Positions 43,104 through 52,665 are shown, counted from the stretch's first letter. The stretch is 64,000 nt of DNA from Myxococcales bacterium (GCA_016794345.1 JAEUKE010000136.1:1-64000), one strand, 5' to 3'. Notes: generated from the sequence alone by a model not told the origin. Numbers and translations: made by a program.

Positions 43104-43781
43104 CTACCCGGAGCTCGCGGACCGGGCGCCTTTCGTCGTCGGTCGACCGGCTCGGTTGGTCGAGCTGGCTGCAAACGAGGCCATGATGCCCGTCACGGCC
43201 TGCGCCGCGTCGAGCGCGGCCTCCTCCCGGGTGAGCGAGCCGTCGAGCCAGCCCGCGAGCGCGGCGCGCCCGGCGGCCACGATGATGCCGAGGTGGTTCT
43301 GCGCTCGACGCGGTGGAACGCCGAGGTGCTCGGCCAGTCGCTCCAGCCAGGGGGCGAGCAGGTTGGACAGGATCTCGGTCGAGATGCGCGCCAGCTCCGG
43401 CGAGATCCCGCGGGGATCGAGGAGCGCCCACGACACCGCGCCCTTGGCCTCGATCACGTCGCAGCTCGCCTCGATGAACGCTCGCGTCAGGGACGCGGCC
43501 GTCCCCGGCAGCGCGCGGACGAGCGCGTTCTGGAAGCGCTGACCCACCTCGGTCGCGAAGTCCTCCAGGACCGCGCGGAAGAGGGCCTCGCGGGTCGGAA
43601 ACACGCGGTAGACGAGCGGTCGCGAGACCCCGGCGCTCTGCGCCAGCGCCGTCACGTGGAGCGCTTCGAGCCCGTGCTCGTTGAGGATGCGCGACGCGTG
43701 CGAGACGAGCTCGCGCCGGCGCAGGTCCGACGACGGTCGCGGGCGCTTCTGCGCGGCTTTGCGAGCTCCGCCGGGGGCCAT
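43104..43781 (-). CDS. TetR-family transcriptional regulator
   Basis: A 225-residue regulator with an N-terminal helix-turn-helix: ILNEHGLEALHVTALAQSAG, then VSRPLVYRVFPTREALFRAV. The C-terminal ligand domain is helical. A basic N-terminal tail (GGARKAAQKRPRPSSD) precedes the DNA-binding domain. The ATG shares one base with the GST stop (TGATG, 43783-43779), so it is coupled to the GST gene and probably regulates it. Beyond its stop lies a small perfect palindrome, TGAACGCCGTTCA (43084-43096). Confidence 0.88.
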   Translation of the reverse strand: MAPGGARKAAQKRPRPSSDLRRRELVSHASRILNEHGLEALHVTALAQSAGVSRPLVYRVFPTREALFRAVLEDFATEVGQRFQNALVRALPGTAASLTRAFIEASCDVIEAKGAVSWALLDPRGISPELARISTEILSNLLAPWLERLAEHLGVPPRRAQNHLGIIVAAGRAALAGWLDGSLTREEAALDAAQAVTGIMASFAASSTNRAGRPTTKGARSASSG

Positions 43782-44509
43782 CAGCGATGCTGCTCGATCA
43801 GTCGGTCCCGCCAGTCGACGAGATCGGCGTACACCGAGGCCAGCTTGGGGTCGGAGAACACGTCTCGTGTGGCGGGACCGAGCGGCAGGCGCGCCGGCGG
43901 CACGACGAACCCGAGCGCGCAGGCGATCGCCACGTCCGCGAAGGTGAACGCGCCTCCCGTCAGGTAGGCGCTCGTCGCGAGGGCGGCGCGAGCTTTGTCG
44001 AGGCCGGCCGTCATCGCAGCCTCGAGCTCGGCAGGGGACGTGGTCCGGGGGACGTGTTTCGAACGGACGAACGCCGCGCCCACCTTCGCGAGCGGCAGGA
44101 GGGCCCGGCCGCCTGGTCGAAGGAACGGCGGCAGCTGCTCGACGAGCGACCGCTTGTTCTGCAGCATCCGCTCCATCGCGCGGGCGCGACCGGCCCACAT
44201 GATTCGCTCGGCGACCTCGTTCCATCCGACGATCTCGGCCAGGTGTGAGCGCGGGAAGAGCGGCGAGCCGCGGCCCACCTCCTCCGCGCGCTCCGCGATC
44301 GCCAGGGAGTCCGAGAACGTGTGCGACTCATCGAACAGGATGGGGACCGTGATCTTGCGGCGGAGGTCCCGCGACCAGATCCTGAGCACCGGCTCGAAGA
44401 CCATGGGGACATGTTCGACCAGCTTGTATTCGACCCCGTGGTGGTCCAGCGCCCAGCGGGCCTTCTCCGACCAGGGGGACTGCGGCAGGTGGACCAGGGT
44501 GCGTCCCAT
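43781..44509 (-). CDS. Glutathione S-transferase family protein
   Basis: A 242-residue GST. The N-terminal thioredoxin-like domain has LPQSPWSEKARWALDHHGV and VPILFDESHTFSDSLAIAE (the cis-Pro and the glutamyl-binding Ser region). The C-terminal helical domain ends LTGGAFTFADVAIACAL, the typical N-cap box. The usual catalytic Ser or Cys position near PWSEKAR is occupied by Ser-Pro. It is followed and probably regulated by the coupled TetR gene. The likely role is detoxification; substrate unknown. Confidence 0.85.
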   Translation of the reverse strand: MGRTLVHLPQSPWSEKARWALDHHGVEYKLVEHVPMVFEPVLRIWSRDLRRKITVPILFDESHTFSDSLAIAERAEEVGRGSPLFPRSHLAEIVGWNEVAERIMWAGRARAMERMLQNKRSLVEQLPPFLRPGGRALLPLAKVGAAFVRSKHVPRTTSPAELEAAMTAGLDKARAALATSAYLTGGAFTFADVAIACALGFVVPPARLPLGPATRDVFSDPKLASVYADLVDWRDRLIEQHR

Positions 44510-44552
44510 GCCGTCCGCTTAACCCGAGATGACCCGAGACACCAATCCCTCG

Positions 44553-46055
44553 TCAGCGACGACCGCAGATGGCCGCGAGCAAGCCCGCGTCGTGACCGCG
44601 CGGAGCCACGAACGCGACCAGGGTGAAGGCTCCCCCGGCCGCCAGCCGCGCGTCGGGCGGCAGGCGCGCCACGAGACGGTCGACCTCCTCCTCCTCGGTC
44701 ACGCCGAAGATCGCCACGAAGCCTTCTTCGTCCCGCCCGCTGTGCAGCACCGACACCGAGCTCCAACCGCGACCCCGCGCGCTCTCCACGAACACCCCGC
44801 GGAGGTGCACCGCGCGCGCGCCTTCCCGATCGATCTCGAGGCCTGTCGTCTTCGCCCATGAAGCGACGGCGTTGTCAGCGTCTTCGACGCGCGCGGGAGG
44901 GCGGGCGCAGCCGATGCGCTCACGCGGCGGGTCCGGTGCTGCCGCTGGGACAGCGGGCCTCGTGTCGTTCGTCGTCTTGGTGGTCCGGTCCGTGGGAGGC
45001 TCGCCTCGGGGGCCGCGGGGGGGCGAGAGCGCGACCCAACCGAGGGCCACCGCGCCGCCGATCACCGCCACGAGCGCCGCGATCACCAAGCGCCGCCACG
45101 AACGCCGCGCCGGCGGCGCCGCCGGCGCGATCTCCTGACCGCTCGCGGCGTCGCCCGGGGCGGGCCGCGGGGAAGGCGCGCGTAGCGGCGCGTTCGGCGC
45201 TCGGGGCGTGACGCCCGTCCTCAGGAGCGCCGCGCGGAGGTCGGCCGCGGTGGCGTACCTTGCGTCCGGCGAGCGCCGCGTCGCCCTCTCGATCACCGCG
45301 CCGAACGGGCTCCGCACCACCTCTTCGGGGAGGCTGACGAAGCCCTCCCGGAGCTTCTGCAAACACACCGCCATGGGAGCGCCGGTGTAGAGCGGCCGCC
45401 CCGTGATCATCTCGGCCAGGACGAGGCCCGCCGCGTAGAGGTCGGTCGCCGGACCGACCGCGGAGCCGTCGATCTGCTCCGGCGACATGTACTCGGCGGT
45501 CCCGATGATCATCCCCTCGCGGGTCAGGGCAGGGGCGTCGTCCGTGACCTTGGCGATGCCGAAGTCGAGGAGCTTGACAGAACCGTCATCCGTCCCGGAC
45601 CCCAAGAGGAGGAGGTTGCTCGGCTTGACGTCGCGATGGACGATCCCCGACGCGTGCGCTTCCTCCAGGGAGCCGATCAAGGCGAGGGTCACGAACAGCG
45701 CTTCGGCGGGCGGGAGCGGCCCCTCCGCGATCCGCCGCTCCAGCGTCTTGCCCTCGAGGAGCTCGAACACGATGAAGGGCGTCCCGTCCCCGGCGTCGCC
45801 GAAGTCGAGCACGCGCACGGTGCTGGGGTGGGTGAGGCGCCTGGCCAGGCTCGCCTCGCGTGAGAAGCGAGCGACGCTCGCCTCGTCGCCCCGGAGCCCG
45901 CTCGCGAGGAGCTTCACGGCGACCAGCGAGCGGTCGGCGAGCGAGCGACCGCGGAACACGGCCCCGAACCCACCCCGGCCGAGCTCGCCCTCGAGCACGT
46001 AGCGGCCGCCGATGACGGCGCCGAGGTGCCAGGTGGGTGAGCTCGAGGGCGCCAA
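44553..46055 (-). CDS. Ser/Thr protein kinase with one membrane segment
   Basis: About 500 residues. Hanks-type kinase: GRGGFGAVFRG, VAVKLLAS, HRDVKPSNLLLL, KLLDFGIAKV, GTAEYMSPEQ and DLYAAGLVLAEMITGRPLY. A Pro-rich linker follows, then a transmembrane segment LVIAALVAVIGGAVALGWVAL (about residues 350-370). The extracytoplasmic domain of about 130 residues is uncharacterised and has two Cys. TTG 46055 is the best start: the kinase fold begins shortly after, and the frame further upstream lies inside pgi. It overlaps the pgi end region closely. Confidence 0.88.
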   Translation of the reverse strand: MAPSSSPTWHLGAVIGGRYVLEGELGRGGFGAVFRGRSLADRSLVAVKLLASGLRGDEASVARFSREASLARRLTHPSTVRVLDFGDAGDGTPFIVFELLEGKTLERRIAEGPLPPAEALFVTLALIGSLEEAHASGIVHRDVKPSNLLLLGSGTDDGSVKLLDFGIAKVTDDAPALTREGMIIGTAEYMSPEQIDGSAVGPATDLYAAGLVLAEMITGRPLYTGAPMAVCLQKLREGFVSLPEEVVRSPFGAVIERATRRSPDARYATAADLRAALLRTGVTPRAPNAPLRAPSPRPAPGDAASGQEIAPAAPPARRSWRRLVIAALVAVIGGAVALGWVALSPPRGPRGEPPTDRTTKTTNDTRPAVPAAAPDPPRERIGCARPPARVEDADNAVASWAKTTGLEIDREGARAVHLRGVFVESARGRGWSSVSVLHSGRDEEGFVAIFGVTEEEEVDRLVARLPPDARLAAGGAFTLVAFVAPRGHDAGLLAAICGRR

Positions 46056-46063
46056 CTCTGCGC

Positions 46064-47722
46064 TCAGGCGTTGCGGCGACGGACCTCGTCGATGAGCCCG
46101 GCCGTGGACGAGTCGTGTTGGCTCACGGGGGCCGATGGCTCGAGCTCGCCGACGATACGCGTCGCGAGCTGCTTGCCGAGCTCCACGCCCCACTGGTCGA
46201 ACGAGTTGATGTCCCAGATGCCGCCCATGACCATCACCCGGTGCTCGTACAGAGCGATGAGCGCGCCGAGCGTTCGCGGGTCGAGGCGGTCGTAGAGGAA
46301 CGTCGTGGAGGGGCGGTTCCCCGTGAAGACCTTGTGGGGCGCAAGCTCCCGGGTGGCCTCCTGGGAGAGCCCCTGGGCTTCGAGCTCGGCGCGGGCCTCC
46401 TCCTCCGTCTTGCCACGCATGAGGGCCTCCGACTGCGCGAGCGCGTTGGCGAGGAGCAGACGGTGGTGCCGCCCGACGGGGTTGTGCGAGCGCGCCGCGA
46501 CGAGGAAGTCGCAGGGGACCAGGCGGGTGCCCTGGTGGATGAGCTGGTAGAAGGCGTGCTGGCCGTTCGTGCCCGGCTCGCCGAACAGGACCGGGCCGGT
46601 GTCCCAGCCGACGCGCTCCCCGCCCAGCGTGACGCTCTTGCCGTTGCTCTCCATGTCGGCCTGCTGGAGGTAAGCGGGGAGCCGGTGGAGGTACTGATCG
46701 TAGGGGAGGACCGCGTGCGACGCCGCCCCGAGGAAGTTCGTGTTCCAGACCCCAAGCAAGCCCAAGATGACGGGAATGTTGGTCTCGAGCGGCTCGCGGT
46801 GGAAGTGGTCGTCCACCAGGTGCGCGCCGTGCAGGAGCTCCTCGAAGCGGTCGAAGCCACACGCCATCGCGATGGACAGCCCGATCGACGACCAGAGCGA
46901 ATAACGGCCTCCGACCCAGTCCCAGAAGACGAACATGTTCTCCGGGTCGATGCCGAAGGCGCTCACCTCCTTGGTGTTGGTGGAGAGCGCGAAGAAGTGG
47001 CGCTTGATGTGCGCCGCGTCGATCGCGCGGTCGAGGAACCAGGCGCGCGCCGTCCGCGCGTTCTCGAGCGTCTCTTGTGTGGTGAACGTCTTGGAGGCGA
47101 CCAGGAAGAGCGTGGTCTCCGGATCGAGGTCGCCGAGGGCCTCGACGATGTGCGTGCCGTCGACGTTGGAGACGAAATGCACGCGGGGCCCTCCGATCTG
47201 GTAAGGGCGCAACGCTTCGGTCACCATCAGCGGCCCGAGATCGCTCCCGCCGATCCCGATGTTCACGACGTCGGTGATCCGCTTGCCCGTGTACCCGCGG
47301 TGCAGCCCGCTCCGAACGGCGTGGCTCGCCCGTCGCACGTGCTCGAGCGCGCGCCGGACGAGCGGCATGACGTCCACGCCGTCGACCACGACGGCCCGAG
47401 ACGACAGGTTCCGCAGCGCGACGTGCAAGACCGCGCGCTTCTCCGTCGTGTTGATCTTCTGGCCGGTGAACATGGCAGCGATCCGAGCGTCGACGCCGCG
47501 CTCCTTGGCGAGCCGGACGAGGAGGTCGAGCGTCTCGGCGGTCACGCGCTGCTTGGAGTAGTCGACAAGGAGCTCGCCGCTCGTCCCGAGGTCGAGGCGG
47601 GCCGAGAGGCTCGCGAAGCGCCCGGGATCTCCATCGAACAGGGCGCGCAGCTCGGTCTTGGCCGTGGCGTCACGATGGCGGGTCAGCTGGTTCCACGAGT
47701 CGAGGGCGGTCAGGGCCGGCAT
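46064..47722 (-). CDS. pgi: Glucose-6-phosphate isomerase
   Basis: A 552-residue enzyme that interconverts glucose 6-phosphate and fructose 6-phosphate. Recognisable blocks are NTTEKRAVLHVALR, NIGIGGSDLGP, FLVASKTFTTQET, VGGRYSLWSSIGLSIA, LGVWNTNFLG, and the C-terminal FGEPGTNGQHAFYQLIHQGT with the catalytic Glu and His, then FDQWGVELGKQLA. Length is normal for the long bacterial form. Its stop lies next to the start of the downstream kinase gene. Confidence 0.97.
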   Translation of the reverse strand: MPALTALDSWNQLTRHRDATAKTELRALFDGDPGRFASLSARLDLGTSGELLVDYSKQRVTAETLDLLVRLAKERGVDARIAAMFTGQKINTTEKRAVLHVALRNLSSRAVVVDGVDVMPLVRRALEHVRRASHAVRSGLHRGYTGKRITDVVNIGIGGSDLGPLMVTEALRPYQIGGPRVHFVSNVDGTHIVEALGDLDPETTLFLVASKTFTTQETLENARTARAWFLDRAIDAAHIKRHFFALSTNTKEVSAFGIDPENMFVFWDWVGGRYSLWSSIGLSIAMACGFDRFEELLHGAHLVDDHFHREPLETNIPVILGLLGVWNTNFLGAASHAVLPYDQYLHRLPAYLQQADMESNGKSVTLGGERVGWDTGPVLFGEPGTNGQHAFYQLIHQGTRLVPCDFLVAARSHNPVGRHHRLLLANALAQSEALMRGKTEEEARAELEAQGLSQEATRELAPHKVFTGNRPSTTFLYDRLDPRTLGALIALYEHRVMVMGGIWDINSFDQWGVELGKQLATRIVGELEPSAPVSQHDSSTAGLIDEVRRRNA

Positions 47723-47872
47723 GCGGAGAAGCTACAGCACGAATCGGCTGCGGGGATCGCCCGCCGCTCCACGCCGACGTCTGAACATCCTTGACGCGAA
47801 GCATTTTTCACGTCGTCCGAGAGTTGCCGAAGCTTGGGCCAAGGGCGCGGGCCGCGGTACTGTCCCGAGCGG

Positions 47873-48772
47873 ATGCACAAGGCCCAGCGTCGCTCGAGCT
47901 TTCCCTTTTCGACGAAGCGCGTGCGGATCCGCGATGGGGAGGTCGCTTACTTCGACTGCGGCGAAGGCTCGCCGATCCTCTTCGTGCACGGGCTGGTCGG
48001 CGACTTCACGCACTTCGAGCACATCGCCTCGAGGCTGGCGAGCACGGGGCACCGCGTCGTCGCGATGGACCTCCCCGGCTGCGGGGCGTCGCACAAGAAG
48101 AGGCGCCGCTACGACCTCGAGGGCTACGCCAAGGACGTGCTCGACGTGATGGACGCGCTCGGGCTCGACCGGCTCACGTTGGCCGGGCACTCGGCGGGCG
48201 GCGCCGTCGTCGCGGAGGCCGCGCTCCGGGCGCAGCACCGCGTCGACAGCCTCGTCCTCATCAGCTCGGCGGGCCTGCGCTCGTACGGCTCGGCGGCCCA
48301 CGTCGCGGTCAAGACCTTCCTGCGACCCTGGGTGCTCGAGCGCTCGCTCGAGCACCTCGCCATGCCTCTGCTCGATCTCGTCCTCGTCGAGAGAAACGCC
48401 TACACGCAGAAGTTCGTCCGCGACGCGCTCGACCGGCCGAAGTTTCCCACGCTGCGCGAGATGGCCCGCGTGATGAGCGACTTCGTGCCCGACCTCGTGC
48501 GGCCGACCGTGCTCGATCGAGCCGAGGCGTTCTCGATGCCCGTTCTGGTCGTCTGGGGAGACGCCGACAAGCTCGTGCCGCCCCAGAGCGCCTCCCAGCT
48601 CTCCCAACGTCTGCCCGACGTCACGTTGCGCCTGCTCTCGTCCTGCGGGCACATGCCCATGATCGAGCGCCCGGAGACCGTCGCGCGGGAGATCGCGGCG
48701 TTCGTCTCCGGGGCACGCCCGGGGTTGGCCCGACCGCAAGACGTGCACCGGCGCGCGCCTCGCGCCGCCTGA
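47873..48772 (+). CDS. Alpha/beta hydrolase
   Basis: A 299-residue alpha/beta hydrolase: FVHGLVGDFTHFE (oxyanion region), nucleophile elbow AGHSAGGAVV, late acid in VVWGDADKLVPP and the catalytic His in SSCGHMPMIERP. No signal peptide. ATG 47873 is the first sensible start; an in-frame ATG at 47834 would add 13 unconserved residues. It precedes an acyltransferase across a gap holding a GC hairpin. Substrate unknown; an esterase or lipid-type role is possible. Confidence 0.85.
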   Translation: MHKAQRRSSFPFSTKRVRIRDGEVAYFDCGEGSPILFVHGLVGDFTHFEHIASRLASTGHRVVAMDLPGCGASHKKRRRYDLEGYAKDVLDVMDALGLDRLTLAGHSAGGAVVAEAALRAQHRVDSLVLISSAGLRSYGSAAHVAVKTFLRPWVLERSLEHLAMPLLDLVLVERNAYTQKFVRDALDRPKFPTLREMARVMSDFVPDLVRPTVLDRAEAFSMPVLVVWGDADKLVPPQSASQLSQRLPDVTLRLLSSCGHMPMIERPETVAREIAAFVSGARPGLARPQDVHRRAPRAA

Positions 48773-48786
48773 GCTGCGCTTTTTCG

Positions 48787-48802
48787 GCTTCCTCGAGGAA
48801 GC
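48787..48802 (+). terminator. Hairpin between hydrolase and acyltransferase
   Basis: GCTTCC (48787-48792) and GGAAGC (48797-48802) flank a TCGA centre, giving a perfect 16-base palindrome 14 bases after the hydrolase stop. GCCTGACTTTT follows. It could be a weak intrinsic terminator or, less likely, an operator for the next gene. Confidence 0.4.
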
Positions 48803-48839
48803 GCCTGACTTTTCCCGGACCCTGGGTAAATTCTGGCGG

Positions 48840-49637
48840 ATGGGCGGACCGCCGGAGGTGAGCATGGAGACCGTGCGCCGTTCGCACGCCTTCTTCTCGC
48901 CGATCGTGAAGCGGTACTTCCGCAGCGAGGTGAGGGGGCTCGACCGGGTGCCCAAGCAGCAGTGCCTGCTCGTGACCCACCACGACGGCGGCATCCTGCC
49001 CCTGAATGGGATCTGCTTCGGCGTGGCCTGGTACGAGCACTTCGCGTTCGAGCGACCGCTCTACGTGCTGGCGCACGATCTCATCCACGCTACGTTTCGG
49101 CCCTTCACCGATCTCCTCCCCAGATCGGGCCTGGTCCCGGCCGATCGCCACGTGATGGACAGCGTGGTGGAGGCGGGCCATTCGCTTCTTGTGTTCCCAG
49201 GCGCCGCGCGGGAGAGCTTTCGCCCGTTCTCCGAGCGTGGCCGGATCGATCTCGGGGGGCGCACGGGGTTCGTGAAGCAGGCCATGCGCCACAAGATCCC
49301 GATCGTGCCGTTCGTCAGCGCGGGCTCACACGAGACGTTCTTCGTCCTGCGCCGCGGCGCGCGCCTCGCGCGGTGGTTGCGCATCCGTGACGTCGTCCGC
49401 AGCGGCGACGTCTTGCCTGTCGTGGCGGGGCTCCCGTGGGGTCTGTGGTTCATCCCCGCGCTGCCGCAGCTGCCGCTCCCCGCCAAGATCACGACCGAGG
49501 TCCTCGAGCCCGTGGCGCTCGAAGGAGATCCCGACGACGACGCGAGCGTGAAGCGCGGCTTCGATCTCGTGCTGAGCCGGATGCAGTCGGCGCTCGACGC
49601 GCTGTACGCGGAGCGGCGTTATCCGATCCTCGGGTGA
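48840..49637 (+). CDS. PlsC-like acyltransferase
   Basis: A 265-residue acyltransferase. The catalytic motif appears as THHDGG rather than the usual NHxxxxD, with FERPLYVLAHDLIH and the second motif VFPGAARESFRPFSERGRID. The C-terminal part contains GSHETFFVLRRG and LPWGLWFIPALPQLPLPAKI. This matches the lysophospholipid-acyltransferase-like family seen near lipid genes, and the active-site Asn is replaced by His. ATG 48840 is used; a second in-frame ATG at 48864 is also possible. Confidence 0.78.
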   Translation: MGGPPEVSMETVRRSHAFFSPIVKRYFRSEVRGLDRVPKQQCLLVTHHDGGILPLNGICFGVAWYEHFAFERPLYVLAHDLIHATFRPFTDLLPRSGLVPADRHVMDSVVEAGHSLLVFPGAARESFRPFSERGRIDLGGRTGFVKQAMRHKIPIVPFVSAGSHETFFVLRRGARLARWLRIRDVVRSGDVLPVVAGLPWGLWFIPALPQLPLPAKITTEVLEPVALEGDPDDDASVKRGFDLVLSRMQSALDALYAERRYPILG

Positions 49638-49655
49638 GGCGTCTCGCCGAGCGGC

Positions 49656-52145
49656 TCAGGGCGCGGCCGAGACCACGAGCCGGATCGGCTGCTCGCCGCG
49701 GCGCGCGCGACGAACGATCTCGGCGACCACGTCTTCGTAGCTCGCGCTCGCGTCGGGCTCGACGTCACCTGGCTCGAGGAGCACCGGCAGCGCGACGAAG
49801 TCGCTCCCCAAGACCCAGCTCGCCTCCGGCGGCGCTCCATCCGGCAGAGAGAGCGCGGGGCCGCGCGTGAGGAGCAGCTCGACCTCGAGCGCGCCCGCCC
49901 GTCTCGCGACCTCGAGCAGGTGGGACGCCGAAGGCCAGGGCACCCGCCTGTCGATCGATACGGCGAGCCGAGCTTCGCTCCGTCCCTCGGCGGCGCGGCC
50001 GGCGAGCGCGCGGCTGATCTCGCGGCCCACGTCCGCGCGCCCTTCGGCGTAGGCGACGGCGGAGAGCGGGGCTATCGGCCGCGCGTCGACCGCCACCGAG
50101 CTGCGCGCGATCTGCAGGGCGGGGGCGTCGCGCGGCGCGTACCGGCTGGCGTCGAGCCCGCTCGCCGTGGGCGGCTCCAGGTTGGCGAACAACGCGAACT
50201 GCGACTCGACCGCCTCGTGCAGCGCGAGCCGGGTGCGGCCGAACTGGACCCGGAGCGCCACGTCCGCGCCCACGAGGGATAGGACGACGGCGGCGAGCGC
50301 GACCACGCGCCGCCCCAGACCGCGCGCCGGCGTGCCTCGAATCGCAGCCGCGAGCCGCGAGAGCTCGATCGCCGCGAGCACGGCGACGAGCCCACCCGCG
50401 AAGAGGAGCGTGAGCGCCCGCTCGCGGTCCGTCGCGATGATCTCCGCCGCCCGCGCCGCGCGCGTCGGCTGCTCGTCCCACAGTGCAGCCTCACGTGCCT
50501 CGACGCGGGCGACCCCCACGGAGAGAGCGAGCAGACTGGCGAGGATCGATGCCGTTGCGCGCTCGATCGCGGCTTCTCGCGAGGGGGCGGGCTCTCGCGC
50601 GACGAGCCAGGGGAGGGCGGTCACCGCGGCGCAAGTCCCGGAGACGAGCGCGACCGAGGGCAGCCCCGCCACAGCCGTCACGAGGGCGCCGAGCCCAAAC
50701 ACCGCGGCGAGGACCGGATCACGTGAAGAGCGGTGCCGACTTCTCGGCGACTCGGCGGATCTCACGAGCGTCGCGGCGGCCATCGAGACGAGGAGCAAGG
50801 CCGCGAGGTGGAACCCGATGAAGCGGGCGAGCGTGAGCTCGAACATCCCCATGTGCATGATCTCGAACCGCTGGGGAGCGCGGAACCGCGCGACCGCCGC
50901 GTCGACCTTCTGCCACCCGAGGTGTGTGCCCATCGCGGCTGCCGTCGCCGTGGCCAGAGCGAGGAGCCAGGGCAACACCGAGAGAGGAGCACCATCGGCT
51001 CGCCGCCTCGCCGTCCAGGCGATCGCGGCGGCGCCGCACCCGTAGCCGCCCAATATGACGGGCAGCGGCGGTCCGGTCGACTTCCACCAGTCCGTCCAGT
51101 CGCGCGCGTGCGCTCCGCCGTACCCGACGAGCACGAGCGCGACGGGACCAAACAAGACGAGCGCCGCGTGCACGCCGAGGAAACGTCGGAGCAGGCGGGC
51201 GCGGGCGCCGGGCGCGGCGTCGAACGAGGGGGCGCGCGTGGCGACGTCGATCTGCCCGTACGGCGTGAACGCAGCGTCGCCGGCCTGGATCACCTCCGCC
51301 ATCGAGGCGAAGCGATCGTCGGGGGACTTCTCGAGGAGCCTCCGGATGAAGGACTCGACCGCCGGGGAAGCGGGCACACCTTTGTCCGCGAGGGAAGGCG
51401 GCTCCTTGTGGAGGTGCTCTTGCGCGAGCTCGACGAACCGGGGTGCCCCGAACGGCGGGGTGCCCGCGAGCATCTCGTGGAGCGTCACGCCGAGGGCATA
51501 TTGATCCACACGCGCGTCGACCTCGCCGCCCCACCACTGCTCCGGCGCCATGTAGAGCGGGGTGCCGAGGGGGACTCCGGTCTTCGTGAGCTTCATGGGC
51601 GCGCCTTCGTTCGCGAGCTGGTCGGCCGAGCCGGCGAGGAGCTTGGCCACCCCGAGATCGAGCAGCCTGACGCGTCTCGTGTTGGCGCCGGTCCTCTCCA
51701 GGAACACGTTGTCCGGCTTCAGATCGCGGTGGACTACGCCGCGAGCGTGCGCGGCCGCGAGGGCGTCGGCGATCTCGCGTGCGATCGACCAGGCGTCGAC
51801 GGGGGAGAGCCTCCCGGTCTCGGCGATCTGCTCGCCGAGGCTTCGACCCTCGAGCATCGCCATGACGAGGTAGGGCCTTCCGTCGTCCAGCGTGCCGAGC
51901 GCGAAGACGTCCACGATGGCGGGGTGCGAGACCTCGTTGGATGCGCGCGCCTCTCGGTCGAAGCGCGCGACGCTGTCCTGGTCGTGCGCCAGGTCGTGGC
52001 GCAGGACCTTGATCGCGACGCGCTCACCCGTCTGCTCGTGCTCGGCGGCGTAGACGGTCCCCATCCCGCCGCCGCCGATCCGGCGCGAGATCCGGTATTC
52101 GGCGACGACCGAGCCGGGCTGCAATCGATCCGCCTCGCTCGCCAT
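49656..52145 (-). CDS. Ser/Thr kinase fused to a multi-helix membrane region and ExbD-like C-terminal domain
   Basis: An 829-residue protein. The N-terminal kinase (about residues 1-295) has GGGGMGTVY, VAIKVLRH (Lys46), VVHRDLKPDNVFLE and MAPEQ. The metal motif is DLG (163-165) instead of DFG. Residues about 320-640 hold several hydrophobic helices. The last ~160 residues resemble the periplasmic domain of ExbD: a strand-rich lead-in, then LAVSIDRRVPWPSASHLLEV, ARRAGALEVELL, and a C-terminal helix EDVVAEIVRRARRGE. ExbD domains link to proton-driven energy transfer at the envelope. It is upstream of, and on the same strand as, nothing obviously related. Confidence 0.85.
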   Translation of the reverse strand: MASEADRLQPGSVVAEYRISRRIGGGGMGTVYAAEHEQTGERVAIKVLRHDLAHDQDSVARFDREARASNEVSHPAIVDVFALGTLDDGRPYLVMAMLEGRSLGEQIAETGRLSPVDAWSIAREIADALAAAHARGVVHRDLKPDNVFLERTGANTRRVRLLDLGVAKLLAGSADQLANEGAPMKLTKTGVPLGTPLYMAPEQWWGGEVDARVDQYALGVTLHEMLAGTPPFGAPRFVELAQEHLHKEPPSLADKGVPASPAVESFIRRLLEKSPDDRFASMAEVIQAGDAAFTPYGQIDVATRAPSFDAAPGARARLLRRFLGVHAALVLFGPVALVLVGYGGAHARDWTDWWKSTGPPLPVILGGYGCGAAAIAWTARRRADGAPLSVLPWLLALATATAAAMGTHLGWQKVDAAVARFRAPQRFEIMHMGMFELTLARFIGFHLAALLLVSMAAATLVRSAESPRSRHRSSRDPVLAAVFGLGALVTAVAGLPSVALVSGTCAAVTALPWLVAREPAPSREAAIERATASILASLLALSVGVARVEAREAALWDEQPTRAARAAEIIATDRERALTLLFAGGLVAVLAAIELSRLAAAIRGTPARGLGRRVVALAAVVLSLVGADVALRVQFGRTRLALHEAVESQFALFANLEPPTASGLDASRYAPRDAPALQIARSSVAVDARPIAPLSAVAYAEGRADVGREISRALAGRAAEGRSEARLAVSIDRRVPWPSASHLLEVARRAGALEVELLLTRGPALSLPDGAPPEASWVLGSDFVALPVLLEPGDVEPDASASYEDVVAEIVRRARRGEQPIRLVVSAAP

Positions 52146-52171
52146 CGCGCGAGACGAGCATACGATCGCGC

Positions 52172-52537
52172 TCAGATCCCGGGGACGCTCGACTGCAGCC
52201 GGCGGGCGATCCGCTCTTCGAGGGCCGTGGCTTCGATGCCCAGCGCCGCGGCGGCGGAGAGCAGCAGGACGCGCTCGTGGGGGTCGATCTTGCCGTCGAC
52301 GATGGCCGCCTCGACGAGGAGCGCCATGACGCGCGTCTGCACGTCGGGCGTGAGGGCACGGAGCGTGCTCGTCGCGCTGCCGACGTCTCGGATGCTCGGC
52401 GCGCCGTGATCTTCGGGCAGCTTGAAGCGCTGCACGGCGCGCTCGAGGAACTCGCGTTCCTCGGAGACGACGATACCGTCAGCTGCGATGACGGCCTCGA
52501 TCAGCTGACAGACCTTCTGGCGGTGCTCGAAATCCAC
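52172..52537 (-). CDS. TerB-family protein
   Basis: A 121-residue all-helical protein of the TerB type. It has two similar halves, LIEAVIAADGIVVSEEREFL and LLVEAAIVDGKIDPHERVLL, each with the acidic DG.. turn that binds metal in TerB-like proteins. Some family members are tellurite-resistance-associated or membrane-linked stress proteins. It lies 26 bases upstream of the kinase-ExbD gene on the same strand, so the two may be co-transcribed. Confidence 0.85.
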   Translation of the reverse strand: MDFEHRQKVCQLIEAVIAADGIVVSEEREFLERAVQRFKLPEDHGAPSIRDVGSATSTLRALTPDVQTRVMALLVEAAIVDGKIDPHERVLLLSAAAALGIEATALEERIARRLQSSVPGI

Positions 52538-52591
52538 GGGCGCGATGCTACCGCGGTTGCAAGGAAGCTCGTGACGAAGGAAGAGTGTCGG

Positions 52592-52665
<74 letters not shown>

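Noticed and set aside
46055..46862. Upstream in-frame extension of the kinase ending at 44553
   Set aside because: It lies wholly inside pgi in another frame and has no kinase-related features.
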